Shown: positions 44,601-58,339 of the stretch, piece by piece | Position numbering within the stretch: the stretch's first letter is position 1 | Layout of the letters: every line of letters begins with the position of its first letter | Assembly: GCF_028583425.1 (NCBI RefSeq) | Contig: NC_072793.1 | Coordinates: 59,525,028 to 59,589,027, forward strand | Length of the DNA: 64,000 bases | Source of the DNA: Eublepharis macularius | Lineage: Eukaryota; Chordata; Lepidosauria; Squamata; Eublepharidae | Reading direction: 5' to 3' | Program-made: the position numbers and the translations under genes | The notes under the pieces: model-generated | The model's input: the letters and a program-made list of their open reading frames with translations, nothing else | Told to the model about the DNA's origin: nothing | Databases searched by the model: none

Positions 44601-47600
44601 CAGGTGATTTCTTTCTTTACTAAAAGCCTCAATCTGTTTTCTCCTCTTCCTTCCCTACCTCGGGATGGGAAGTATTGCATTTATGCCAGCTCTTCAAGGT
44701 ATACATAAAGCATGAACCATAACACTTGCAGTTGGCAAAACAATTTTTTTTCTAGCACTACTGCAGATTTGAAAAGAAAAGCAAAAACAGCCAGGGTGGT
44801 TCAGTTCTCCAGTGCTAGTCTCCTGTAGTATGGTACTCTTAGAAATTTATTTATAAAAGAAATCAAGACCTGAATTGTATTCTACCACAATATATGAAGA
44901 ACCACAAGGAAAATGCTTCCTCCGGTCTTCCAGAATCAGTCTAACTTCATTTACACTTGCCATTAAGCCCTTTTGCAAGATTCCCTTCTCTCGCGTGCAG
45001 AATGTTAGCCTGCAGAGCACCCTGCTGGAAGAACACAGAACTACTCTTCAGGGCCACTTTCTATCTTCCGAGCATCAGAATGCTCCTGCAAGCAATTTAC
45101 ACAGCTCTTAATAACAATGTGGGAATACATGTGCCTGCTTTATTTATTTACACACACACAAAAGAGGGCTGAGCAAGGCGTTCATCCATCTCTGTTAGAA
45201 GAAAGCATGTGTCTGAAATCTTTCTCTGCAGAATTTCTACCTACCATACTATTAAAGGTGCAATTTCTTGATTAGGAAAAAACAGCTCTAACTAAAATGC
45301 AAAACTTCTGTAAGAATTTAGCTAAGTGTGGCAGCCATGGAAACTACTGAGGGTATTCATCTTAGACTTTACAGAGTTTAGGACTCAATTTCCTTAAAAT
45401 GTTACTGAAAATTATATTCCTATAAGGAAAAGAAAATCAAGAAAATCCATCAAGACAATCCAGAGAAGAATAATCTACCTTGGTCTCCTTTTATTTCCAG
45501 GGAACTAAGCCAGTTTAAATCCAGTTTGGAGTTCTAAGTGTGCAATTAATATATTCTTGTCTTCCTAATGAGTTTCTGTTTCATACTGGAGATAAAGTTT
45601 TGAATTTGATAGGCTAATTTTCTTGATTAATTGCCATAAATTACTTTTGAACTCTTTAAAAATGGGGGGAGGGGTAAAAGTCTTTTTAAAACCAACAGTC
45701 ACATAGTAATCACACAAAAGTAAAAGAGGGAATTCAGCATTATCTCCCATGAAGTCCTATTTTTAAAAATTACTTCTATTTGTATACGCTCTTGACAGTT
45801 TGACTGGCATTTCACGTTTATCTAAGTTAGCTACACCACTCCTACTAAAATAAGTGAAAGCTACACAAATCCCATTAATTTCAATGCAACTATTGCTAAA
45901 GGCTTCCTAGTACAATGGGTTGGATTCTAAGAACTGCAAACCGAGTTTTGCTTCCAGAACATTTCTGTCCTGACTCTCTGCATCTTCTACCACCTCCTGT
46001 GCCCCCAAAACTGCTACCCTGGGAACAGCAACAGAAGCAGTTCAGGGGAAACGAACCCTTATAAACTACAATGTTTCAAATGGAATTTTTTCTAGTGCCT
46101 TATTTTCTCATGAATTTTCCATTTCTAAAGATTCATTGTTTCTTAGTATTAGTAACAATGAATTGATGCAATTGCCAATACAATATTAGACAGGATCAAC
46201 AACTTAAAAATGGTTATTAATGTTTCACAAGTGACTGTACCTAGGAATTATGTGTGAGAGAGTACTATGCATGTTTTATTGATTTGTAAACTGGGGGTGG
46301 GGGAATGAAATCATAAACACACAATAATCATCAAAATAAAAATCAAGCAATGAATTCAACTGATTGACTATGCAGGTCCAAACAAAACCAAAGCTAAAAT
46401 GCCCATTTATATGTCCCTTCTTACATGGTGAAACGGATATTATCATCACCAATCTGTTATGGAATTGGCAAGTAATGCAAGTGATGAGGTGCCCCACTGA
46501 CATCCACAGGTGGACAATCACATCCAGGGCATATCATGCAGTTCAATGAGAGGACTACTGTGTCAATGTCAGTGCCTTCATTTTCTCCCCTTAAATTTTA
46601 TCTGTGTAAGGGAAATACATGCTATATTGTCTTTAAATCTTTGCAGTATCATTCCAATAAAATATTTTACACATAATGCTTTTAAATATAACCTATACAT
46701 CACACAATTTGTTTTTTTCCTAATCAAAATTTTTCAGTTCAAGTATTTTTTCCTAATGGATGTCAATCAATTGTCAAAGCCTCCTAGGATTTCTTTGATC
46801 ACTCAGAAGCAAGAGAAGTTTCTCTCACACTAAATTAGTAGATTTCGCCTATAGCTGAAATTGTATATTCCCTATTGGGTCACTATAAATCAACTGCAAC
46901 TTGATGGCACCTTACACACGTTATAAAGAATCCCCCACTGCAGGGAAACTCATCTTTGATAATAAACTGCATAATCAAATAAGAATTTTACCATGGCTGA
47001 TACCTATGAATTTGCAGTGCTTCCACATGAGGCTGTACAGGAAAAGTCTTTTCATAATTAACTCCCATAATAATGAAGTTGTTACAGCCCATGTTTCTAT
47101 GTGCTAGGAAAGCTAGTAATTGCACATAACAGAGGTTCTACTTTCTTCTTCTTTTTATGCTCCATTCCAGAGCACTTTAAAATAGAAATAGTTCAACAAA
47201 GTTTGCAAAAGAATGTTCTGCCAAAAATATATACTTACAATTGATCATTTAAAAACCCTGCTTAAATAGCGCCCGCACCATTAACAGATGTGACGGAATG
47301 CATCGACAGGCTTAAAATGATGAGAAGTAGTTTTCGCTTCAGTCTTAGTTGTTTGCATTTTACACACCTAATGGGAACTTGAAAACAAACTCAAGCTCTT
47401 GTTTATGCAAAGACATTTTTGAGTCACATACACTGAGATGTGCAATGCAAGTCTTAATCTACAGAATCCTTCCACATTATGCAGTAACCTACAGCCAGCT
47501 GCCAGAGACACTTTCTCTCTGCTTCTTCAGCACTGGGAAACTACTTGTAAGCCACCCTGAAGTTCACTTCGATGACCCTATAGCTGCATTCCATTGTTCT

Positions 47601-47859
47601 TCTTAATAGAAGGGTTACTGCTTTGGTTTCCAAAGATTTTCAAATATACAATTTGCTTCGTACATTAAAAAGAACATTATTAAAATGAGTATAAAATTGC
47701 TAAAACTTGGGTACCTTATCCTTTGTTTAGCATTTTAGTAAAGGCACTTATGTGCTCCTATGAGCTACTTGTGCTTCATGTGGTCTAATGTCAGCCCTAG
47801 AATTGCTTATCTTCTGTTTCAGCATTTCTTCAACTCTGTATTGGATTCTTACTAATGCT
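44601..47859. other. Intergenic stretch without supported gene
   Basis: AT-rich, no exon-like frame. A minus-strand repeat tail ('aaggtgccatcaagttgcag') lies at about 46860-46925 and matches the tail at 50740-50800. Confidence 0.4.
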
Positions 47860-48020
47860 ATGTCTTTGTAAAACTGTGTTTATTTACCCCATAGCATTGT
47901 TTATTAAAATGTCCTTGAAACTGACTGTACTAATCTCACACTGTGTAATCTCAGTGTGAGATTAGTGAGTCTCAGTGAGAAAGGCGGACTATAAATGACA
48001 TAAATGAATAAAAAAAATTT
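47860..48020 (+). mobile_element. L2-type LINE 3' tail with a perfect hairpin
   Basis: 'gtctcagtgagaaaggcgga', 'ctataaatgacataaatga' and an A-rich end form the same tail as at 37410-37480. Just before it, CTAATCTCACACTG (47930-47943) and CAGTGTGAGATTAG (47952-47965) form a perfect 14-bp hairpin with an 8-base loop. This lies in the presumed 3' flank or 3' UTR of SLC26A2; two AATAAA hexamers on the coding strand lie nearby (47900-47905, 47879-47884). Confidence 0.6.
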
Positions 48021-48506
48021 TTAAAGCACTTGGCTTTAAACAAGTCAAACTCAGCAACACGCCTGTTTTCAGTAATTTTAGAAGTAGGCAAAATGCAAAT
48101 TGCTCTGCCTGCTCAGAACTGTGGAGAGGGATCAAATAAATAAAATGACATTTACTGTTTCAGGGCAAAGTGCCATCCAGAAAGATGGTGCTGTCTATTC
48201 AAGCCCAAGTCTGAGTTGTCATGGGAGACAAAAAAATTTGGTACACGGTAAACATCAAGAGGAGAAAGAGAGCTTTAAGAATATTTGTTCTTAATGTTTG
48301 CCATGAACAGGCTACACACACTATCAGTCATTAGTCACTACTAAATTCTATGTGCTATCCAACACAGCAGATATAACACATTTGTTTATATTTTGTACAA
48401 TCAGTATCATATGGATAGATGTAGCCCTTTATATCTGTGTGAGTGTATGCCCAGCATTAACACACAGATATATGAATTTGGCAAATATTCAGCACAGAAT
48501 CTTACA

Positions 48507-51500
48507 CTAGGCTTCAGAGTCATAGCACCCATTCTGCCCGTAAGCACATAATGCATATTCCACAGCTTGGTTCACACTATGAAAGAGGAGATTTTTCTCT
48601 CCCTTTTTAGTATACTTCCCTCGGTTTAGAGAATCCCTCACAGAAGGACTGCACTGAGCCAGCAGTACCTGGATGCCTATTTCCCCATAATCCTTGTGAA
48701 CTTCTTTTAACGTCTGGATCCCAGCAGTATCTAAGAACTGCACTGCACAGCAGTCAATCACTATAGTATGGAACTCCAATGGCTGAGTGACAAGCTGCAC
48801 TGAGACAGCTGCCTGGTTTCCATTAGAATTGGCCATTTCTTCATGAAACTTTTGCTTTTCTGCCTTTTTCTTTGCCGCCAGCACCCACAAAGGGTTGACG
48901 CCAGTCTGCTTGTACAGCATGGATTTGAAGCATTCTTTATTTGCATAGTAGAGTGGTGCTTCAAAACGGAAAATTCTGATGCTTGGCATTGTCAGAAGGT
49001 CCTTGTAGGCGAGAAGAGGTTCATATATTTCAGATGCTGGCACGCAGCCCAGTAGTTGTCCTTCTGGTCTCTGAGTCCGCAGAATGACACATAGCATTGA
49101 GAAGCACACCCCAATCAGAAGTCCAACTTCAGTACTTATCAGTGCTGAAGACAACATGGTGACTACCCAGATCACTGTATCTACTTTGCTTAACCGCCAC
49201 ATTTTGGGCAGGTCACCAAATTTCCGCAAGGCTCCTCTGAGATTGACAATGGTTATAACACCTAAGACACACTTTTGGAGAGAGTAGAACAGAGGAGCGA
49301 TCACAAGAAGGATAAGCAAGATGACCAAGGCAGTCACCACACCAGAGATCTGAGTCCTACAACCTGTTGACTCTTTGACAAGCGTCTTGGCAAGAGCTGC
49401 ACTGGTTGTGAAACAGTGGAAAAAAGAGGGGATGATATTGCAGAAACCAATGGCATACATTTCCTGGTTGGCTTTAACAGTGTAGCCATGCTTCTTGGCA
49501 AACATCTCAGACAGAGACACAGTGATGGCAAAACCAATAATGGCTATGGCCACCGCATCCATAGCCACACTGGGGATCAGATTCCAGTCTGGTGGCTGTG
49601 GTGGCAGAAAGCCAGTTGGAATGTGTCCAGCTACACTTGAACCATACTTGTCTTTCAGTTTGCCAAAATGAGATGCTAGTGTAGCTACCACAACCACCAG
49701 TAGCTCCATAGGCACGGGAGCCTTGAGTTTGGACTTGAACCGCTCATTTAGCTCTTTAGTTGGGATGAGAACAAGAAGACATAAAAGGCTGGTGATGAGA
49801 TCACAGATGTTGGTCTTGTGGATGTTTCTGAATATGTTTATCCAGGTGGTTACAAAGGAGCCAATGCCATTGCTCCGAGGAATGTCTAGGCCCAAGAGGT
49901 ATTTGGCTTGTGAAGTGAGGATTGTGAAGGAAGCTCCTGTAACAAATCCACTGAGCAAGGAATCAGAGAGGTACACAGAAACAAAGCCCACCTGGAAGAA
50001 GCCCATGGCAACCTGAAAAGAATAAGAAACACAAAGGATCAGAAGACAGTTTGGCACCCTAGGCCTGAACAATGGCTCGGTCACACCTTCCCACGCAGCT
50101 GGATGCCACTGCACCTGAAGAGTTAAACTGCACCTCTGGTTTGTAATGATGAGTAGAGAGGTCGTGAGTTTTTTTAAAACTTATGTTAGACCTGGAACCC
50201 CACAGCAATTAACCAATGGAGTGATATATAGTCTTGTGTCTGTAATTTGGCTTGGCAAACCCAGAGTGCAAAGCAAAGAGTAAGGTTAGATCTCCACTCC
50301 CTCATACGCACCCACAGATGGCATGAAGGAAGTAAACAAAAAGAACGGCAAATGCTCTTATCTAGAAACAAGGAAACAAAAAGAAGAGCATTTGTGGCGC
50401 AGTATGCTCAAGTAGGTGGAAATGGCATTCACAAAACACTATGCAACACTAACCCCTCACCAATGCCCTTCTGTAACTTGAAATCTCATTTTTTCTATTT
50501 AATCACCTTCCTATAAAAACAGTGATCCGCAACAACCCCCCGTTACTCCATTAACTCCCTCCTCACCCAGCCATCCAACGGAGTGGGGAGAAATAGTGTT
50601 TGAGTGCCAATAATCTCACTGAAGTGCAAAACAATGAGACAAAACAGTCAGAAAAAAATTATTGTGGGGGGTGGGTGGGGGAGATCAAGGCTTAAGAAAA
50701 AATTTACCAGGATGTAATTCCACCAAGATCAATGTGATTTATTTCCATGGTTGCCATAAGTCAGAAGTGACTTGATGGTACATAACACTCACACACACAA
50801 ATATGCATAAGAGGTGCAACCACATCTGATCTGTGAGAATTATGGATCTTAATGAATTAGTACATTATTTTTGACTTTGAATCAAAAGAAAATATGTAAC
50901 GCTGTAATGCTGCTTGTTCACCAACCTGGTACATTTAATAGGAAGACAATAAGAGGAAAAGATATCCTTTGAACTGTTAACTCTTACCTGATAAACTCCA
51001 GCTATGAAAGTCACAGTGGCACCAACAGTAATTGCATAGCAACTTCTATCACATAATGCTTGTGATGTCTGGTTCACAAGCCCCAGTGTGCTGTTAGCTA
51101 CAAGAACACTCATTTCTGAATGATAACTGCTTGGAGCACCAGATTCCAAATCAAATCCAGCTCTCTGTAGTTCACGATCTACCACTTCTCCAACCATTAG
51201 GCAGAGTACACCAAAAATGCCAACAGAGATGTGACGGGATGTCCCAAACAGGAAATAAATAATGCTGGCAAAAAAGGAGGTGTACAGACCATAGATAGGT
51301 TCCTGGCCCGCCAACAGAGAATAAGCAATGGATTGTGGAACCAGCAAGATTCCCACAATCAGACCAGACATAACATCTCCCAAGAGGTTCTCTTTCAGAT
51401 TGTACTTGGGGAGCCACTTCAGCACAGGGAGGAGACTGTAGATCTGGTCTTTGGCTCTAGCTGGAGTGCAGCTGCAAGCTTTCTTCACTTTATTCATCAC

Positions 51501-51632
51501 ATATGCCTTGACGCTGGTGTGGTTTTCTACAGGCTCCAGGAAGATTCTAGGATGACACTTTGGTTTGCCATCATTTACTTCTGCCAACTCGAACATGGAA
51601 TGGACATGGCTGGCTTCCATTTCCGCTGCCAT
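48507..51632 (-). CDS. SLC26A2: Sulfate transporter SLC26A2 (DTDST)
   Basis: Exons 50988-51632 (215 codons) and 48507-50012 (501 codons plus stop) give 716 residues; human has 739. The protein follows human SLC26A2 nearly throughout: [58 protein letters not shown], and [22 protein letters not shown]. Order: cytosolic N-terminus (1-65), SLC26 membrane domain (about 66-535), STAS domain (about 550-705). The anion site has PQ at 99-100 and Lys424 in TM10. Glycosylation sites NST and NQT lie at 180-189 in the outer loop. SLC26A2 exchanges sulfate for chloride, hydroxide or oxalate at the plasma membrane and supplies sulfate for cartilage proteoglycans. ATG at 51632 is chosen (AGGATGG); the next Met is five codons in. 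An acceptor (TAG, 51645-51647) lies 12 bases upstream, so the 5' UTR is mostly in another exon. Introns have GT-AG ends. Intact. Confidence 0.97.
50013..50987 (-). other. Intron between the SLC26A2 coding exons
   Basis: 975 bases; donor CAG|GTAAGA, acceptor TTTCAG|GTT, phase 0, after Gln215. It includes the minus-strand repeat tail at 50740-50800 ('ccatcaagtcacttctgact'). Confidence 0.92.
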
Positions 51633-54600
51633 CCTCAAGGCTCTCTACCACATAGTGGGAGGGGGAGGGAAACAAACAAAAAGACAAATTTGTGCTTATT
51701 ATCTGTGTATTAGCCTAAACATTTCAGGCTTATTAAAACAAAGGCAACAAAAATTAACCCTCTGAGAAAGACAGGACTGATGTTCAGTCATTTATTATAA
51801 ACATTAGTGCTAGACACTAGATTGAATGCACACCATCAGCTAGCTGGAATACATACAAACCTTCCATTTAAAAGATTTCACCATTGACTTCAATGCTGGG
51901 GGTCAGCTCCATGCATTTAGAGGGCTACAGAGAAACCCTTAAATGCACTGGAGTGTTAACATATACACAGAGCACAGAACTGGATTTTGTACTTAGCGTG
52001 CAGTTTTCCACTGTATGGTAGCAATTCAGGGAAGCAGAAAACTACACTTAGCTCATTTTTCTTTTTTCAGGATTTGAATATAACTCTTCAAGAAGATTAA
52101 GGGGAGGGGTGTTTCTTTAACTCCAGAGTAAAGTTCAACAATTCTCTTGGAGGTCCTTGATTGGAACCTCCAACATGTAGTTTTTAGACCCCCAAGGGGG
52201 ATCATGGTTACAGTGTGCCATTTCCTTGATCAAAACTGCCCCCTAGTTACTACTAAACTGGAAAATGGCCTTAAACACCACAGAACTCATCCACCACCAC
52301 ATTGGCTTCTTTTACATATCTGGAGTCCTTAACATTCTGTGCCATTTGGCTTCACTCTCATGTGTTTCTTGCTGTATTTGTCACATTTGTCCCCCACTCT
52401 TCCTTAGAGCACTTCTGGGCAGGACACATTAGGCAGTACTCACTGTTATCCTCTCAACAAACTTCATGATATAACAAGTGGAGTGATAATATCGCCCCAA
52501 AGCCTTTCAGTGAGCTACAAGGCTCAGCAAGGATTTATACTTGTTTCCACATCCAACATACTGCACTGGCAAACAACCAGTCAAGCCCCAAACTAGATCC
52601 TAGTTGTCTGGGATAAAGGATACGTTACAATTTTTAAATAAATAAATAAATACAATTATTTAAATATCTTGCTACACCCCCTAGATCAGTGATCATGAAA
52701 CAAAACATTTCTAAACAAACTGTGTATTGGGGTAATCCACATTCCTGACATTGCTTACAGTTTTTATTGACTTATCTTTTACAAGTTTATTAGCAATAGA
52801 TTCTCCAAGAAAACATTATGGGAGATATCAGAGAAATTTCCTTTACAAGTGATTGCTCAAGAAGCTGTAAAGTTGCCACAAGTGATTTCATTTAAATTAG
52901 AAACAAAGTTGGCAACACAATCCACAATCTTCTGTGGCATTTCTACTGAATAAAATACAAACAGGAAACTTACATTCAAGGAACATTTACCACAACATTA
53001 CTTCCTTCTAAGTTCTGTAGAACACCTCAAAATATAGCAAAAAAAATTCCTAGCAACCTTTCATTAACACTTCAAGCATATAGAACATTTTTGTTATTTA
53101 ATCCTTTCTGCAATGTGGCCTGCTCAACAAGCAAGAGCATTCATATTTCACACATGGGAAATCTGAATTGATATGCAAGATGATGTAGATGTAGATGATG
53201 TAGAGAAGGTTGAACATTCCAAAAATGAGAAATGGGTTTTAAAAGCTGAGATTCCAAAGATGGAGATGCTGTTCCTTTGTTTTCTTGGTATCAACAGCAT
53301 ATATCATTTCCACTTGCAACTGAGAAACTTGCAAATTTACTTAACAGCTAAAATTAGGGCACAACAATCTTATGCCCTAACTATTCTGATAGCTGCCAAT
53401 GCCAACTTAATGAAGTTAGGATCTCAAGCACATCCAGGAAAAATTTGAAAGAAATGTGATACCATTTTAAATTTTCAGATATCATAATGAACCATGCTCC
53501 CCAAGGGTCAATTGCAACTGATACCAGTTGCAATTGGCCAGTCATCCTGCTAATCCATCCCTTTAGCCATGCAGAGAAGGAACTGATCCTTTCACACCAA
53601 AGGCAAGATGATCCCATAATAGCTGCATTCAGACACCACGACAAACAATGGATGGTCCACAATGGGCACAAACACAGCTCACAGCTATGCTCACTTGCTC
53701 CCCTCACTCTTTCACTTGTACATGGACGATGGGTGAAGCTTTTTTTGTTTGAGAACCTTGAATCTAACTTTAATTCAGCATGACACCTGAATGCAGGCAC
53801 CTGGAAGTACTGCTGCATAATCCCATTTTGGAATCCCTGTTTGTAAGGAGAAAACATATTCCAATTTACCCAGGTGCCTCTATTTGTATGTCACAGCAAA
53901 CTGGAGATGACTCAAGGTTTCCTAAACAAGGAAGCCATCAATTGTGCTTCACACACAAGGAGAAGAGAGAGGACAGAGCAGCAAGAGAGCACACAAGCAT
54001 AGCGACAACCTATATTTACATCCATCACAGACAAATCTGTTTGTCATGAACTCTGAATGCAACCACTGCATAGACAACTCAAACATCACAAGGCACTACA
54101 TCATCTATATCAGTGTACACCACTGTGAGACAGGTAGTGTGAGCCTTGTTGCAGATACAATCCAGAGATCCATGAAAATGTTGGGCCTGAATCCCTTTAT
54201 ACTGCAAGTACAGAGAACTAGCAACGAATCACCTTTTTGACAGCTAAATGGAGGGAAAGAAGCAAAGGCATTTTGTCATATTAAACAGCCAGTTCCACAG
54301 TTCACTTGAGAGGAAGCATAAATGGGGAACCCTGAGGCTTCTCGTGAGAAGGGGAAACCTTGCTGGGGAAACAATGCCTGTAGGAAGGAAGCTATTAGTA
54401 CATGGAATAATGAAACTCAGGGAAAGGCAGCTAGCTCTTGCTCCGATATTGGAAACTGCAGCTGCATCCCAGTGATAGACTGGGGTGTCTGTCAAGCACT
54501 TGCAATGGCACAATAGTCCTATTAGAACAAGACAACCCTACAAGGAAACACTGGTTGTTTGCTACTGTTCTCACTTGATGTCTGCATTGCATTGGGAACA

Positions 54601-56259
54601 GGGAATGTTCTTGCCTCTGCACCTATTGGCGAGTTGCCTAGAAAAAGCTGCGAGAGACAATGAATAATTGCTAGCATTTACAATATATAATAGATGTACC
54701 TAGATGCTAAATTGAAAGGGGTAAAAAAGTACTAATAATATGCTATTTCCACGTCTTCATGACTTAGCCCTGATCCCCACAGAAAAAGTAATATCATTAT
54801 TTTGGAAAGATGGTAGGAGAAACATGGGAGACCTTGCAGAAGTTATTCCTTTAGGGAACCCCTCCTTTGCTTACCCCTACAGGCACTTTGTCCTTAGATG
54901 CCCAGGAGTGAGTTAAGGCTTCTGTTGGGTGTGTGCATCCTGAGTCCTGAAGCAAGGTACCTCTAGAAGTCCCGGAGTGACAGCAATATGCTCACTGTTC
55001 TCCTCGGTTGTTTGGGAACAGTGCTCCACTATAGCCCCCTTTACCAAAGATTCTACTTGTGTTCTAAGCTTCTAAACATGAAGCCAGAATGGTGTAGCAC
55101 CAGGCGATAGTACCTATTGTCTGAGACGTTGGAATGCAGACACTGATTTTGGTGTGCCATAATTAATTAGAGCTAGTTGGCCTTCTGTGCTTCATGATGT
55201 TTGTGAAAATGGAACAGGAAAAGGGTTGTAATGGGGCAATAATTACTATATGTTGCTTACGCTGCTCTTTATTTTGCTAGCATGCTTCAGCATCTGAAAG
55301 CTTACCAATTGCCCATCCTCTCTTATAAAAATAATAATTAAAGAAACAGAAGACTCTCCACCAGTCTAGAAATTATGAATATTCCAAGAGATTCTCTACT
55401 GAAGTGCCTGCTTCATTTACTCTGGCTTAGTGTTCTTGGATGTGCCTACATCGAAACAGATGTCTATTCATTATATGAATACTTTATAAGTGTCTAGACT
55501 ACAGAAGGAGACTTCTGGCAAATAAGAAAGGAGATGTTGTTAGCAAGGAGCTGGCTCGCTTACACTAAACTTCTGTATACTAGCATAAAAACTTTCATTA
55601 TGTAGTGTAGAAAGTCCTTTTCCACTGATGAAGCAGGTACTGCTTGTAACAGAACAAGACCACTCGTGAGCACATTGCCAACTCTGGTTTCATACTTAAC
55701 CTCATGAAACTGTCCTTTAGTTCTTGCCCACTGCTCCCAAAGAGAATTTTGCTGCATCCGTGTAGATATTATTTCCATTGTTAGAATTTGACATCCAAAG
55801 CCTCTTTCTTTGACTACATCCTTAAGAAATACCAATTCACGTCAATTCACAGGATTTGTTTTTTAAAAAGAGAGAGAGGTCCCCATGAAAAATTACTACT
55901 CATTCTTAGATTGCTTTCAACTAGAACACTTTTACGTTCTTCTGTCATTCCTTTTCTGCAGTCAGCTGCAAATGAAATTTAATTGGTAGTTCCATGTTGT
56001 GTGCAGTGCCATATTCCCCATAAAAATCTAACAATGCCTCCTATCCTTGTATACATTTACTTGGGAGTAAGTCCTGGTCAACAAAGGTCCCGTTCTTTCT
56101 GCTACTATTATTTTTATTTTTCCCCTCCCTTTTACAGCTAGTCCTGCTTCTATATTTAATTACTCTGCGTTCATTTATAGCAGTCATGGCATTTCTGAAT
56201 AAGTCTTTAATCAGTTCTTAGGCAGCATTGATGTTAATCTTCTTTTTGCACTTAGGGTT

Positions 56260-56800
56260 GCCAGGAGTTCAGTTTTCACCCGAACAGTCCAGTATTTTCT
56301 TGGACTGTCTAGGAAAACTTCAAAGAAAATACCAGGGATTTAAATGTCCAGTTTTTTTGCACAGTAGGGAGCACTGGATGAGACAAGCAAGATGAGCAGT
56401 GGTACCAGCCGCTGCTGTGCCTGTGCGTGCAAGAATATTGGCAAGGTGCTGGTGGTGCCAGCAGGTTGCTACAGCTGCTGATACGTCACACGGCTGGCTG
56501 GTGTCTCAGCTTCTGGTACGGGAGGCTAGTGTGGGCTCTTGCCGAGGACAGCAATGCTTGGGCTCAGGCTCTGCCTCCCCTCTTCTCCTCCCATGTACTT
56601 CCACCCATCAGCCAATCTGCTGGAAGGCACAAAAGTGCACGCCCCTGCCCAGGAGAGCAGAGCTTAAGCTCCACCTCCCTGCCTCCACCTCGCCAGTTGA
56701 CTGCCCAATTACCTGAACCAACATCACATTCAATGGCAGCGCACTTACTCAGATTTCCAATGCAATCCTTTTCTGTCTCACAATTGTCCTCCTTTTCAAG
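56260..56800. repeat. GC-richer repeat beginning 'agggttgccag'
   Basis: The left edge (56266 onward) has 'agggttgccagg', 'cacccgaacagtccagtatt' and 'gaaaataccaggga', a pattern typical of short DNA elements in lizards. No matching right end was found nearby; the element at 57395-57575 ends in a similar inverted word ('ggcagccct'). Whether they are two ends of one decayed element is unclear. Confidence 0.35.
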
Positions 56801-57394
56801 TTAATGGCCAGAACAAGTGATGGATCCTGACTGAGCTTGCTAACTGACAGTGGTAGGATGGGGACACAATTAAATGGTCAAAACATAAACATATCTTTCC
56901 TAAAGGCAGTTTCAGGCTCCCTTGGGGGGAAAAAGAGCATTTAAATTGTTACCCTTGTCCAAGATAGTTGTATTGCTAGCATTGCCAGTGTCCTCACATT
57001 ATTCCTGGGCTTGAGGGATGTGAAGGAAATGGAACAGAGGAAACTGGGAGAGCCCAAGAGCTGTCTTTACACCTCCATGCCCAAGCAGTGAATCATGCAG
57101 TCAAGGAAAGCAAGAAATGAAGCCCCCGGAAGGTTGGGAGGTAAGTGTTTAAATGGAGAGGCATTGTTTGTTGCATGACATTGAATGAAACCAATAGAAA
57201 AGAGTTAGATGGGGAGGGAGAAGAGTATATATGAACTGGAGACACGGAAGAAGGGAAGGCACTGTATACGAATTGAGGCATGTTTCTTTCTTATTGCAGC
57301 ACAACTGATTGTGGCTGTAATCCTAAACTAGACTGTAAGATCCACTGAACTCCAAGGGATTTACTTGTGAATATGCAGGCTTAGGGTTGTGCTA

Positions 57395-57575
57395 TGTGAG
57401 GCTGTGTGGGAAAATACCATGTTTTGGGCCCCGGTAAGGTTTTGACCCACTGAGACCCCCCGCAGCTTCCAGTTTTCAATGGAAATGACGTAATTGGGGC
57501 CTCTGGAGCACGCACGCATGAGAAACATGGAGTATGTCTGGTATTTGGGTTGAAACCATCTGGCAGCCCTATTTG
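57395..57575. repeat. Fragment of a DNA element ending in 'ctggcagccctat'
   Basis: 'ccatgttttgggccccgg' and 'acatggagtatgtctggtat', 'ttgggttgaaaccatctggc' resemble the end of the same repeat class as 56260 in inverted orientation. Low-confidence call by eye. Confidence 0.3.
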
Positions 57576-58339
57576 CACCCAAAAAAATGCTCAAAGATTT
57601 TTTTAAAAAAAAATATTAGAATTGCCTGCCTATGAAATTACAATTATGAAAAATGAACAGCAGCTTTGGCTATGAAAAAGAAAACAGTAAACAAAGCCCC
57701 TGTCCCCCAATTGATTAAGGATGGATCCAGGAATGCCCAGTCTTCTATAAGTGAACAGGAAAAGCAAATGTGCTGTAATGGTCAGACGAGGATCTGGAAG
57801 ACCAGGTTTGAAGCTCCACTCTGCCATGGAAACTTGCTGGGTCTCAAAGTAAAATCCAGTAACACAATCCACACAATATGCTTTATTAGGGCCAAGCAAA
57901 TGACATATAACACAGTATGCCAGCTTTCAAGTTCACCAGAACTCTTTATCAGGCTGAATGTTAACAAAAACGAAAAAAGGTTTCTAAATAGAAAGGAAAT
58001 TCTTCAGGACATGATGCTAAGTCTGCATTGGGTGCAGAGCTACTTCAAATGATGCTGGCTTTAAGATACATCCAGCTCTTTTCGGCAAAAGGCAACAAAT
58101 CAATAAAATTTCATTTTAAACTCCATAGGCCTTAACAAATGCCAGCAACTGTCTCTAATTACTCTCTAATCAATAAGACACAGAATCCCTTTTGGAAGAG
58201 AACAGAAAACATTTGGCAGTCTTTGCATCAACTTAGGGGATAAATTTAAGATGCTGCACGAGGTATAGAGTTAGTCAAGCCAAACTCTGTAGTTTACCTC
58301 GTATTGCATTTTCAAATCGTCTCTTTCTAGACATAAACA

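Noticed and set aside
48507-50114. Reading SLC26A2 as a single 535-residue gene starting at 50114
   Set aside because: The first 34 residues before [10 protein letters not shown] lie in the intron; a TTTCAG acceptor at 50013-50018 and the donor at 50987 join the two exons in frame as in human.
51633-51638. Start of SLC26A2 at 51638
   Set aside because: The codon there is TTG; the first ATG with a good context is at 51632.
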